A stretch of 6,950 bases of DNA, taken from Fimbriimonadia bacterium (GTDB lineage: Bacteria; Armatimonadota; Fimbriimonadia; Fimbriimonadales; Fimbriimonadaceae). Positions 1 through 5,447 of the stretch are shown here, piece after piece (position 1 is the stretch's first letter; every line of letters begins with the position of its first letter). The notes under the pieces are model-generated. The model made no database searches, was not told the DNA's origin, and saw only the letters and a program-made list of their open reading frames with translations. Location: positions 1 through 6,950 of the forward strand of contig JALGXY010000431.1 in the NCBI GenBank assembly GCA_029824495.1, given 5' to 3'. Position numbers and translations under genes: made by a program.

Positions 1-73
1 CAACAAGACGATTGATGCCCTGATGCGACTCGATCTGCCGAGTGGCGTTGACATCGAAATCAAGACAATTTAA
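1..73 (+). CDS. rpsJ: 30S ribosomal protein S10, C-terminal end (partial at window start)
   Basis: Only the last 23 codons and the TAA stop (71-73) are present, in the frame that begins at base 2. The peptide reads NKTIDALMRLDLPSGVDIEI before its last three residues. This matches the conserved S10 C-terminus, in which a 'T(V/I)DALM(R/K)LDLP.GVD(V/I)' stretch ends the protein. S10 (uS10) sits in the head of the 30S subunit and, as NusE, also takes part in transcription antitermination with NusB. Its place directly before rplC is the classic first position of the S10 operon, so the operon promoter and any leader lie upstream of the window. The assignment rests on this short tail plus gene order, which together are convincing. 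Confidence 0.93.
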   Translation, partial: NKTIDALMRLDLPSGVDIEIKTI

Positions 74-179
74 ACAAGAACAAGCTTCTGAGGACAGAAA
101 CAGCAGCGCCCCTCGGCATGCAGAAATGAGGGCAACGCAGAAGAGCTGATCTGGGCCGGATGAAGCAAGGAGAAAAAGC
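74..179 (+). other. 106-base rpsJ-rplC gap with a small hairpin
   Basis: This gap is long for an operon whose other junctions mostly overlap. It contains a possible stem of CCCTC (110-114) with GAGGG (128-132). G108 can pair with C133 if C109 is bulged, and the loop is 13 bases. A short outer stem of CAGC (101-104) with GCTG (145-148) is also possible. No T-run follows, so this is not an intrinsic terminator. The rplC ribosome binding site AAGGAG (167-172) closes the gap. Only tiny reading frames occur here (for example 126-149, seven codons), and none has a convincing ribosome binding site. A regulatory or RNA-processing role is inference. Confidence 0.4.
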
Positions 180-806
180 ATGCTAACAGGCATTCTAGGA
201 ACAAAGGTCGGCATGACCCATGTCTTCATGGAAGACGGGAAGATGATTCCCGTCACCGTGGTTGAGGCTGGGCCAGTTGTCGTCACCCAAATCAAAACAG
301 ACGAAACTGATGGCTATAACGCCATCCAGGTCGGCTTCGGAGAAGTCAGCGAAAAGAACATGAGCTGGCCGAAGTATGGCCACCTCAAAAAAGCAGGCCT
401 CGCTAAAAATGTGCGCCACCTGAAAGAGTTCCGAGTGAACTCAACCGACGGATTTGAACTCGGTCAGGAGATCAGCGCAGACATCTTTGAGGCAGGCGAG
501 AAAATCACTGTCACCGGCACCACAAAAGGACGTGGATTCGCTGGTGCAGTCAAGAAGTTTGGCTTTAAAGGCCAGCAGAAGACTCACGGCTACATGACCC
601 ACCGACGACCTCTGTCGAACGGTGCAACCGGCCCACAGCGAGTCTTTAAGGGTTCACGACGGCCTGGCCAGTTTGGCAACGCCACTGTGACTCAGCTCGG
701 CACCAAGATTGTTAAGGTGGATGCAGAACGCGGACTGATTCTGGTCAGCGGCAGCGTCCCCGGCGCGAACGGCAGCCTCGTCACCATCAAGAGGAGCAGT
801 CGATAA
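180..806 (+). CDS. rplC: 50S ribosomal protein L3
   Basis: L3 (uL3) binds 23S rRNA near the peptidyl-transferase centre and is an early assembly protein. The 208-residue product has the usual family length. The N-terminal signature GILGTKVGMT is at residues 4-13, the beta-barrel region follows, and TKGRGFAG (115-122) opens the long loop that reaches into the subunit core. That loop reads HRRPLSNGA (141-149) and then RVFKGSRRPGQFGN (154-167). The more common form is HRxPGSIGA with a KKMAGRMGN-like end, so this is a divergent but recognisable version. The C-terminus VKVDAERGLILVSGSVPG (179-196) is typical. The ATG at 180 has AAGGAG (167-172) seven bases upstream. The TAA stop shares its last base with the rplD start (TAATG), which implies coupling. 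Confidence 0.98.
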   Translation: MLTGILGTKVGMTHVFMEDGKMIPVTVVEAGPVVVTQIKTDETDGYNAIQVGFGEVSEKNMSWPKYGHLKKAGLAKNVRHLKEFRVNSTDGFELGQEISADIFEAGEKITVTGTTKGRGFAGAVKKFGFKGQQKTHGYMTHRRPLSNGATGPQRVFKGSRRPGQFGNATVTQLGTKIVKVDAERGLILVSGSVPGANGSLVTIKRSSR

Positions 807-1459
807 TGTCAGAGATCCAGATCTATACCAAAGGCGGCAAGGCCTCAGGAAAGCACACAGTCAACGAAGCACTTGCTTCGCTTGAAGTGCCCCAGAGCGT
901 TCTTCACCGAGTCGTGGTGGCAGAGAATGCCAATGCACGACAGGGCACGCACTGCGCGAAAACCCGCAGCGAAGCCCGCGGTGGTGGACGAAAGCCGTAC
1001 AAGCAGAAGAAGACCGGCAACGCCCGACAGGGAACCATCCGAGCTCCTCACTATGCACACGGCGGCATGGCTCACGCCATCAAGCCTCGAGACTACAGCC
1101 AGAAGGTGAACCGCAAGGAGCGCCGCTTGGCAACCATGTCAGCTTTCAACACCAAGGTCAACGACGGCGACGTGATCATCATCAAGGAGATCAAGTTCGC
1201 GGCACCGAAGACCAAGGATGCACGAGCGCTGCTCACTGCCTGCAAGACAATCGACGAGAAACGCGTTCTGGTTGTTCTGGCATCGACAGATGAAGCAGCC
1301 TACAAGAGCTTCCGAAACATCCCGAACGTCGAAGTTCGAACTGCTCCGAACCGTGAAGGTACGGGCGAGCCGTTCTCGACGCGAGACCTGCTGGTAGCAC
1401 ACAAAATCGTCATTGCGGCGGATGCTATGAAGCAGATTGAGGAGGCGTGGACGAAATGA
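806..1459 (+). CDS. rplD: 50S ribosomal protein L4
   Basis: L4 (uL4) has a globular body on the 50S surface and a long loop lining the exit tunnel. In Escherichia coli and relatives it also represses its own operon through a leader upstream of rpsJ, which is outside this window. The 217-residue product is of normal length. The basic extended loop is clear at about residues 44-95, with RQGTH (45-49), GGGRKPYKQKKTG (59-71), ARQGTIRAP (73-81) and KPRDY (93-97). The second half carries the Rossmann-like fold, with RVLVVLAS (153-160) and DLLVAHKIVIAADA (194-207). The start overlaps the rplC stop by one base and is served by GAGGAG (791-796). The TGA stop overlaps the rplW start as ATGA. Of its 17 Arg codons, 10 are CGA. 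Confidence 0.98.
   Translation: MSEIQIYTKGGKASGKHTVNEALASLEVPQSVLHRVVVAENANARQGTHCAKTRSEARGGGRKPYKQKKTGNARQGTIRAPHYAHGGMAHAIKPRDYSQKVNRKERRLATMSAFNTKVNDGDVIIIKEIKFAAPKTKDARALLTACKTIDEKRVLVVLASTDEAAYKSFRNIPNVEVRTAPNREGTGEPFSTRDLLVAHKIVIAADAMKQIEEAWTK
1441..1445 (+). promoter_or_regulatory. Ribosome binding site that decides the rplW start
   Basis: GGAGG at 1441-1445 lies ten bases before the ATG at 1456 but only one base before the in-frame GTG at 1447. The spacing favours ATG 1456, which also gives the common L23 opening with a short residue run before [10 protein letters not shown]. Confidence 0.75.
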
Positions 1460-1806
1460 AGACCGCTTACAGCATCATTGTTAAACCACACATCACAGAA
1501 AAGTCAGTGGCTCTGAGCTACGGCGATCCTAACATCGTCGACGAGAGTCAGATCCAGCGAAAGTACACCTTCATCGTTGCCAAGGATGCGAACAAAATCG
1601 AAATCCGAAAAGCGTTTGAAGATATCTACAATGCTGGCAAAAAAGGTGATGAAGTACTTAAGGTCGTCTCTGTCCGGACAGCAATCATGCCCGGCAAGCG
1701 CGGCCGACGAATGGGATCAGCCCGACAGCCTGGTCATCAGCCCGATCGAAAGAAGGCTGTGATCACTCTCGCCAAGGGTCAGATGCTCGAGGATTACGGA
1801 GTCTAA
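1456..1806 (+). CDS. rplW: 50S ribosomal protein L23
   Basis: L23 (uL23) surrounds the polypeptide exit and is the docking site for trigger factor and the signal recognition particle. From ATG 1456 the product is 116 residues, somewhat longer than the roughly 95-100 typical of bacteria. Diagnostic parts are [10 protein letters not shown] (8-17), [20 protein letters not shown] (36-55), the VKVVSV-like strand LKVVSV (68-73), the basic loop [15 protein letters not shown] (79-93) and the closing strand [11 protein letters not shown] (99-109). The extra length lies mostly in residues 22-35, between helix 1 and strand 2. The start overlaps the rplD stop (ATGA, 1456-1459), so the two genes are probably translationally coupled. 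A GTG at 1447 would add three residues but is too close to the ribosome binding site. Confidence 0.96.
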   Translation: MKTAYSIIVKPHITEKSVALSYGDPNIVDESQIQRKYTFIVAKDANKIEIRKAFEDIYNAGKKGDEVLKVVSVRTAIMPGKRGRRMGSARQPGHQPDRKKAVITLAKGQMLEDYGV

Positions 1807-1807
1807 A

Positions 1808-2638
1808 ATGCCGACACGAAGATACAAACCGACCTCACCAGGCCGACGCCACATGATTGGCTCGACCTATGAAGAGGTCACCAAGAAGAGACCGGAAAAG
1901 ACCCTTCTTAAGCCGCGCCCGAAGCACGGTGGACGAAACCACACCGGTCGAATCACGATGTTCAATCGTGGCGGCGGTAAGAAGCGACGCTATCGAGTCA
2001 TCGACTTTAAGCGAGACAAGGCTGAAATCACAGCGAAAGTGGCTGCGATCGAATACGATCCGAACCGCACCTGTCGCATCGCACTTCTGCACTATGCAGA
2101 TGGTGAGAAGCGATACATCCTGGCACCCGACAAACTGAATGTTGGAGACCAGGTGGTGTCCAGCGCCTCCGCTGATATCCTGCCCGGCAATGCTCTGCCT
2201 CTGCGCAACATCCCGCTTGGTACGATGGTTCACAACATCGAAATGCAGGCTGGTCGCGGCGGACAGATGGTCCGAAGCGCTGGTGCTGGTGCTCAGCTGA
2301 TGGCGAAGGAAGGCAACTATGCCACCCTTCGACTCCCCTCGGGCGAGATGCGAATGATCCACCTGGCTTGCATGGCCACAATTGGTGAGGTCGGCAACGC
2401 AGAGCACGAGAACGAGCAGCTCGGCAAAGCCGGCAAGATGCGAGGCCTCGGCCGAAAGCCGCATGTCCGCGGTACGGTCAAGAGCCCTCGAGACCATCCC
2501 CACGGTGGTGGTGAAGCTAAATCTCCCGTTGGCCGTAAGAAGGGTCCTGTCGACAGATGGGGCAACAAGGCTATCGGCTCTAAGACACGGCGCAATAAGC
2601 GCACCGACAAATTTATCGTGCGAAGGCGCAAGAAGTAA
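1808..2638 (+). CDS. rplB: 50S ribosomal protein L2
   Basis: L2 (uL2) is a large, highly conserved rRNA-binding protein at the subunit interface. It is needed for subunit association and for organising the peptidyl-transferase region. The 276 residues match the usual length. The N-terminal part has [11 protein letters not shown] (5-15) and the [10 protein letters not shown] motif (41-50). The middle holds the OB-fold and SH3-like domains, including [19 protein letters not shown] (151-169). The C-terminal tail has the essential DHPHGGGE box (229-236) and the invariant ending [17 protein letters not shown] (260-276). The stretch before the box reads GTVKSPRDH, where many bacteria have MNPVDH. 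A GGAG (1798-1801) inside the end of rplW serves the start, and the two genes are one base apart. Of its 33 Arg codons, 15 are CGA. Confidence 0.98.
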   Translation: MPTRRYKPTSPGRRHMIGSTYEEVTKKRPEKTLLKPRPKHGGRNHTGRITMFNRGGGKKRRYRVIDFKRDKAEITAKVAAIEYDPNRTCRIALLHYADGEKRYILAPDKLNVGDQVVSSASADILPGNALPLRNIPLGTMVHNIEMQAGRGGQMVRSAGAGAQLMAKEGNYATLRLPSGEMRMIHLACMATIGEVGNAEHENEQLGKAGKMRGLGRKPHVRGTVKSPRDHPHGGGEAKSPVGRKKGPVDRWGNKAIGSKTRRNKRTDKFIVRRRKK

Positions 2639-2648
2639 GGACTGAACA

Positions 2649-2936
2649 ATGGCAAGAAGCTTGAAGAAAGGTTATTTCATCGACGACCACCTGGCTAAAA
2701 AGGTGGAGGCGATGAACACCTCTGGCGATAAGAAGCTGATCAAGACCTGGTCACGACGGTCCACGATCATTCCCGACATGATCGGTCACACGATCGCCGT
2801 GCATGACGGTCGAAAGCACGTTCCGGTGTTTGTCACTGAGAACATGATCGGCCACAAACTGGGTGAATTTGCTCCGACAAGAACGTATCGGGGCCACGAC
2901 GGAACTATTCCTGAGAGGGGCACCAGGATTCGATAG
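2649..2936 (+). CDS. rpsS: 30S ribosomal protein S19
   Basis: S19 (uS19) binds 16S rRNA in the 30S head together with S13, near the A-site finger of the large subunit. The 95-residue product has the normal length and an unbroken family pattern: [15 protein letters not shown] (1-15), [23 protein letters not shown] (32-54), [27 protein letters not shown] (57-83). A TAAGGA (2636-2641), overlapping the rplB stop, acts as ribosome binding site with seven bases to the ATG. The TAG stop (2934-2936) is the only amber stop among the complete genes here. Its last two bases are also the first two of the AGGCT arm of the hairpin system in the following gap, which could link termination on this gene to RNA folding downstream (inference). 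Confidence 0.98.
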   Translation: MARSLKKGYFIDDHLAKKVEAMNTSGDKKLIKTWSRRSTIIPDMIGHTIAVHDGRKHVPVFVTENMIGHKLGEFAPTRTYRGHDGTIPERGTRIR

Positions 2937-2994
2937 GCTTTGAGCCTAAGACCAGGCTGGGGGCTAGGGTACAGTTGATCCCCTTGACCCCAGC
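2934..2994 (+). promoter_or_regulatory. Structured rpsS-rplV gap with mutually exclusive hairpins
   Basis: Three RNA stems can be read by eye. Stem A:B is TAGGCT (2934-2939) with AGCCTA (2943-2948), loop TTG. Stem B:C is AGCCT (2943-2947) with AGGCT (2954-2958), loop of six. Stem C:D is GCTGGGG (2956-2962) with CCCCAGC (2988-2994), and its inside can add AGGG (2966-2969) with CCCT (2981-2984). A:B and C:D can coexist, but B:C excludes both. No T-run follows, so this is not a simple terminator. This layout resembles an alternative-fold switch such as an attenuator or an r-protein binding site. Function is inferred only from the pairing. Confidence 0.5.
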
Positions 2995-3001
2995 AGTCTG
3001 A

Positions 3002-3023
3002 GGTTCAAATCACCGATTGAATC
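3002..3023 (+). promoter_or_regulatory. Hairpin next to the rplV ribosome binding site
   Basis: GGTTCAA (3002-3008) can pair with TTGAATC (3017-3023), with one G-T wobble and an eight-base loop. In competition, CCGATT (3013-3018) and AATCGG (3020-3025) form a near-perfect palindrome whose right arm runs into the GGGA (3024-3027) that is the only Shine-Dalgarno candidate for rplV. Either fold would affect ribosome access to rplV. This is inference from base pairing. Confidence 0.4.
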
Positions 3024-3027
3024 GGGA
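3024..3027 (+). promoter_or_regulatory. Weak ribosome binding site of rplV
   Basis: GGGA lies seven bases before ATG 3035. It is the weakest Shine-Dalgarno match in the operon and sits in or beside potential secondary structure. This suggests that rplV initiation is either poor or controlled. The alternative TTG at 3017 has GAGG (3000-3003) at a poor distance of 13 bases. Confidence 0.5.
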
Positions 3028-3034
3028 ACAAGAT

Positions 3035-3613
3035 ATGGAAGCAAAAGCAGTAGCAAAAGGAGTTCGCGTTCAGCCGCGAAAAGTGCGTATTGTTGCATCG
3101 CATGTGCGAGGCAAGAATGCCATTCAGGCTGTCAACACACTCCGCTTCCACCCCAGCAAGGGTGCAAAAGTTTTGGAGAAGGTCATTGCCAGTGCAGTCG
3201 CAAACGCGGCAGCCAACCACGGCATGCGACCTGAAACTCTGACAATCAGCGAGATCCAGGTCAATGAGGGCCCGGTCTTCAAGCGAATTCAGGCACGTGC
3301 TATGGGCCGAGCCAACCGAATCGTAAAGAAGACCAGCCACATTACAGTGGTTGTTGCTGAATCAGAGATCAAAGAGAAAGTCAAGCCGCATGGCACAACC
3401 GCCAAGGCTCGACCGACTTTCGCGAAGCCGAAGAAGAAGAAAGCCAAAAAGGCCAAGGAAGAGGTCGTCGAAGAGACAGCAGCAGAAGAAGCTGTTGTAG
3501 AAGCGGCAGCTGAGGAAGCCCCGGTCGAAGAAGCTCCGGCAGAAGAAGCGAAAGCTGAAGAGGAAGATGTGAAGGCAGAAGCTGAGAAAGGCGACAGCGA
3601 GGACAAGAGCTAA
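3035..3613 (+). CDS. rplV: 50S ribosomal protein L22 with long charged C-terminal tail
   Basis: L22 (uL22) contacts all domains of 23S rRNA, and its beta-hairpin lines the exit tunnel, where macrolide-resistance changes map in other bacteria. From ATG 3035 the product is 192 residues against about 110-120 for a plain L22. The core is residues 1-112: AVAKGVRVQPRKVRIVASHVRGK (5-27), SAVANAAANHGM (53-64), and the hairpin from NEGPVFKRIQARAMGRANRI (77-96) to KKTSHITVVVAE (98-109). Residues 113-192 form an extension. It starts Lys-rich (KPKKKKAKKAK, 131-141) and then becomes Glu/Ala/Val-rich with EEA and EEAP repeats, so it is probably disordered. ATG was chosen over TTG 3017 because MEAKAVAK is the normal L22 opening and has the better spaced ribosome binding site. 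The stop overlaps rpsC by one base. Confidence 0.96.
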   Translation: MEAKAVAKGVRVQPRKVRIVASHVRGKNAIQAVNTLRFHPSKGAKVLEKVIASAVANAAANHGMRPETLTISEIQVNEGPVFKRIQARAMGRANRIVKKTSHITVVVAESEIKEKVKPHGTTAKARPTFAKPKKKKAKKAKEEVVEETAAEEAVVEAAAEEAPVEEAPAEEAKAEEEDVKAEAEKGDSEDKS

Positions 3614-4422
3614 TGGGACAGAAGATTCATCCCATCGGTTTTAGAATCGGCGTTATTCGTGGACATGACAGCCACTGGTACTACCCGAAGCGGCAGTACC
3701 GAGATGCTCTCAAGTCTGATGATGTGATTCGCAAGTTCCTCCGCAAGAGGGTCGGAAAGGGTCTGGTCTCTCGCGTTGAAATCGAGCGAGCTGCAAGCAG
3801 GATTAAGGTGACAATCTTCACCTCACGTCCTGGCGCAGTCATCGGTCGAGGCGGCAAGGGCATCGACTCTATCTCGCACGATCTGAACAAGATGGCGCGC
3901 AAAGATGACGACACCGCACAGGTCCAGGTCAATGTTGCCGAGGTTCGGCAGCCTGAGCTGGATGCCCAGCTTGTTGCAGAGAACATCGCCGTTCAGCTTG
4001 AACGACGAATCTCTCACCGGCGAGCTATGCGCCAGTCGATGACTCGTGCTCAGCGGATGAACTGCCGCGGCATGAAGATTCTGGTCAGCGGCCGACTTAA
4101 CGGATCAGATATCGCTCGAAGTGAAGGCGATATGATCGGCAAGGTTCCGCTGCACACACTGCGTGCTGATATCGACTACGGACAGGCCATCGCCTACACG
4201 ATCTACGGAACGGTCGGCATTAAGGTCTGGATCTATAAAGGTGAGGTTCTGCCCGAAAAGCAGCTCGCTGCGATGCACGGCCCAGAAGATCTTGCACCCA
4301 AGCGACGAAAGCCAAGCAAGAAAGCTGAAGAAGCTTCCGATGCGCCGGCTGCTGTTGCAGAAGCAGAGCCCCAGGCTCCGAAGACAACCGACGAAGAGGT
4401 GAAGAAAGATGTTGATGCCTAA
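3613..4422 (+). CDS. rpsC: 30S ribosomal protein S3 with charged C-terminal tail
   Basis: S3 (uS3) lies at the mRNA entry of the 30S subunit and contributes to the helicase activity that unwinds mRNA. The N-terminal [14 protein letters not shown] (1-14) is diagnostic. The KH domain carries its GXXG loop as GRGG (78-81). The C-terminal domain shows the basic helix [19 protein letters not shown] (131-149), [13 protein letters not shown] (159-171), and [12 protein letters not shown] (179-190) followed by [13 protein letters not shown] (202-214). The product is 269 residues against 233 in Escherichia coli. The excess is a tail after about residue 218 that runs from a Lys/Arg-rich segment ([12 protein letters not shown], 229-240) to an Ala/Glu/Pro-rich end, like the tail on neighbouring L22. 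GAGGA (3599-3603) serves the start. The last 14 bases overlap rplP. Confidence 0.98.
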   Translation: MGQKIHPIGFRIGVIRGHDSHWYYPKRQYRDALKSDDVIRKFLRKRVGKGLVSRVEIERAASRIKVTIFTSRPGAVIGRGGKGIDSISHDLNKMARKDDDTAQVQVNVAEVRQPELDAQLVAENIAVQLERRISHRRAMRQSMTRAQRMNCRGMKILVSGRLNGSDIARSEGDMIGKVPLHTLRADIDYGQAIAYTIYGTVGIKVWIYKGEVLPEKQLAAMHGPEDLAPKRRKPSKKAEEASDAPAAVAEAEPQAPKTTDEEVKKDVDA

Positions 4423-4840
4423 GAGATCAAAGTATCGGAAGCAGTTCCGAGGACGACGTAAGGGCAGCGCTCAGCGCGGCAACCAGGTCTCATTTGGTGA
4501 CTATGGCCTGATGGCTATGGACAATGCCTGGATCACTTCTAGGCAGATCGAGGCAGCGCGAATCGCAATTACCCGACACATCAAACGTGGCGGCAAAGTA
4601 TGGATTCGAGTCTTCCCAGACAAACCCTATACCAAGAAGCCGCTTGAGCAGCGAATGGGTAAAGGTAAGGCTGCAGTCGAAGGCTGGGTGGCCGTTGTAA
4701 AACCCGGTCGCGTCATGTTTGAAATGAACGGCGTTCCGGTCGAAGTAGCCAAAGAGGCTATGAGACTGGCGCAGCACAAGCTGCCGATCAAAACGAAGTT
4801 CGTGACCAAGGAAGAATTCCAGGACATCGCCGGTCTCTAA
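4409..4840 (+). CDS. rplP: 50S ribosomal protein L16
   Basis: L16 (uL16) organises the A-site tRNA region and is a late assembly protein of the 50S subunit. The 143 residues show the standard pattern: [19 protein letters not shown] (1-19), [25 protein letters not shown] (29-53), [16 protein letters not shown] (63-78), [29 protein letters not shown] (81-109) and LPIKTKFV (125-132). Arg82 aligns with the Arg81 that is hydroxylated by YcfD in Escherichia coli. Whether it is modified here is unknown. The ATG at 4409, not 4415, was chosen because MLMPKR is the common family start and GAGGTG (4396-4401) is well placed for it. The start lies within the end of rpsC in another frame, with a 14-base overlap, the longest in the window. 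Confidence 0.98.
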   Translation: MLMPKRSKYRKQFRGRRKGSAQRGNQVSFGDYGLMAMDNAWITSRQIEAARIAITRHIKRGGKVWIRVFPDKPYTKKPLEQRMGKGKAAVEGWVAVVKPGRVMFEMNGVPVEVAKEAMRLAQHKLPIKTKFVTKEEFQDIAGL

Positions 4841-4861
4841 GACGGCAGGATAAGAAAAGAA

Positions 4862-5071
4862 ATGAAGGCGCTTAAGGCATCAGAACTGCGTGAGAAGAGT
4901 GTTCCCGAGCTGGAGGAAATGGTCCAGCAGGAACAGGAGTCACTCTATCGCGCCCGACGTGATCTCGTTTTTCGACAGATCACCGATACAGCCAGCCTCA
5001 AGATTCGACGCCACAACATCGCTCGATTGCTTACTGTGATCGGTGAGAAGAAGCGTGGAGCCGGAGAATGA
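4862..5071 (+). CDS. rpmC: 50S ribosomal protein L29
   Basis: L29 (uL29) is a small two-helix protein near the exit of the polypeptide tunnel, beside L23. The 69-residue product has the family pattern: ELREKSVPELEEMVQQEQESLYRARRDL (8-35) for the first long helix, then a turn with TDTASLKIRRHNIARLLTVIGEK (41-63). The position between rplP and rpsQ is invariant in S10 operons and supports the call. The 21-base gap from rplP is one of the few breaks in this block. The nearest ribosome binding site is AGGA (4847-4850), 11 bases from the ATG, which is longer than usual. The TGA stop overlaps the rpsQ start as ATGA. Confidence 0.96.
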   Translation: MKALKASELREKSVPELEEMVQQEQESLYRARRDLVFRQITDTASLKIRRHNIARLLTVIGEKKRGAGE

Positions 5072-5337
5072 CAGAGAAGACAACAACCAACAGAGCGAGA
5101 CGGAAGGTTCGACGAGGCGTCGTTTCATCCAACAAGATGGATAAGACAGTCATCGTCAGCCTGGTGCGGCGCGTGCAGCACGGACTCTACGGCAAGACCG
5201 TTAAGCGAACTGGACGAATCCAGGCGCATGACGAGATCGGCTGCGATGTAGGAGACACAGTTGAAGTGATGGAGACTCGACCGATCAGCAAACACAAGCG
5301 CTGGCGCGTCACTCGCATCATTGAAAAAGTGAAGTGA
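5068..5337 (+). CDS. rpsQ: 30S ribosomal protein S17
   Basis: S17 (uS17) is a primary 16S rRNA binding protein with an OB fold in the 30S body. The 89 residues include RRGVVSSNKMDKTVIVSLVRRVQHGLYGKTVKRTGRIQAHDE (15-56), the centre of the fold, and the conserved GDTVEVMETRPISKHKRWRVTRIIEK (62-87). The N-terminus has a short basic, Thr-rich leader (TEKTTTNRARRKVRR) before the usual start of homology. GGAG (5057-5060) within the end of rpmC is seven bases from the ATG. This gene closes the S10-type half of the cluster, and a structured gap of 110 bases follows. Confidence 0.98.
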   Translation: MTEKTTTNRARRKVRRGVVSSNKMDKTVIVSLVRRVQHGLYGKTVKRTGRIQAHDEIGCDVGDTVEVMETRPISKHKRWRVTRIIEKVK

Positions 5338-5447
5338 TTTTGGACGGCCGTTGGCCGGACAAGAAACAGAATGACAGTTAATGGCGCGGTTCGAACAGAT
5401 ACGATCCGCGCCCTCTGACTGAAAAAGGAAAGCGAAAGGAGCAATAG
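5338..5447 (+). promoter_or_regulatory. rpsQ-rplN gap with two hairpins at the S10/spc junction
   Basis: The first hairpin is CGGCC (5345-5349) with GGCCG (5353-5357), loop GTT. The second is strong: GGCGCGG (5383-5389) pairs perfectly with CCGCGCC (5406-5412). Inside it, after a T-T mismatch, TCG (5391-5393) pairs with CGA (5402-5404) around the loop AACAGATA. The base run after it (CTCTGACTG) is not T-rich, so it is not a standard terminator. The rplN ribosome binding site AAAGGAG (5435-5441) lies downstream of it. Likely roles are an RNA-processing site, a protein-binding control element, or the 5' region of a separate spc transcript. I saw no convincing promoter. Confidence 0.5.

Noticed and set aside
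1447..1455. GTG start for rplW
   Set aside because: Only one base separates it from GGAGG, while ATG 1456 is correctly spaced and overlaps the rplD stop in the usual ATGA manner.
1835..2503. 222-codon open frame on the minus strand
   Set aside because: It lies wholly inside rplB, has no recognisable protein pattern, and its openness follows from the codon bias of rplB on the other strand.
2996..3016. tRNA T-arm-like GGTTCAAATC, suggesting a tRNA remnant between rpsS and rplV
   Set aside because: The flanking bases do not form the five-pair T stem, and no anticodon arm or acceptor stem is found in the gap.
3017..3034. TTG start giving L22 six more residues
   Set aside because: MEAKAVAK from ATG 3035 is the usual L22 beginning, and the TTG has a poorly spaced ribosome binding site.
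3289..3606. Minus-strand frame encoding a Ser/Ala-rich peptide
   Set aside because: It is the antisense of the Glu/Ala repeats in the L22 tail; low complexity explains the open frame.
5383..5412. GC-rich hairpin before rplN as a rho-independent terminator
   Set aside because: No T-run follows the stem, so it does not fit an intrinsic terminator; kept instead as a structured element of unknown role.
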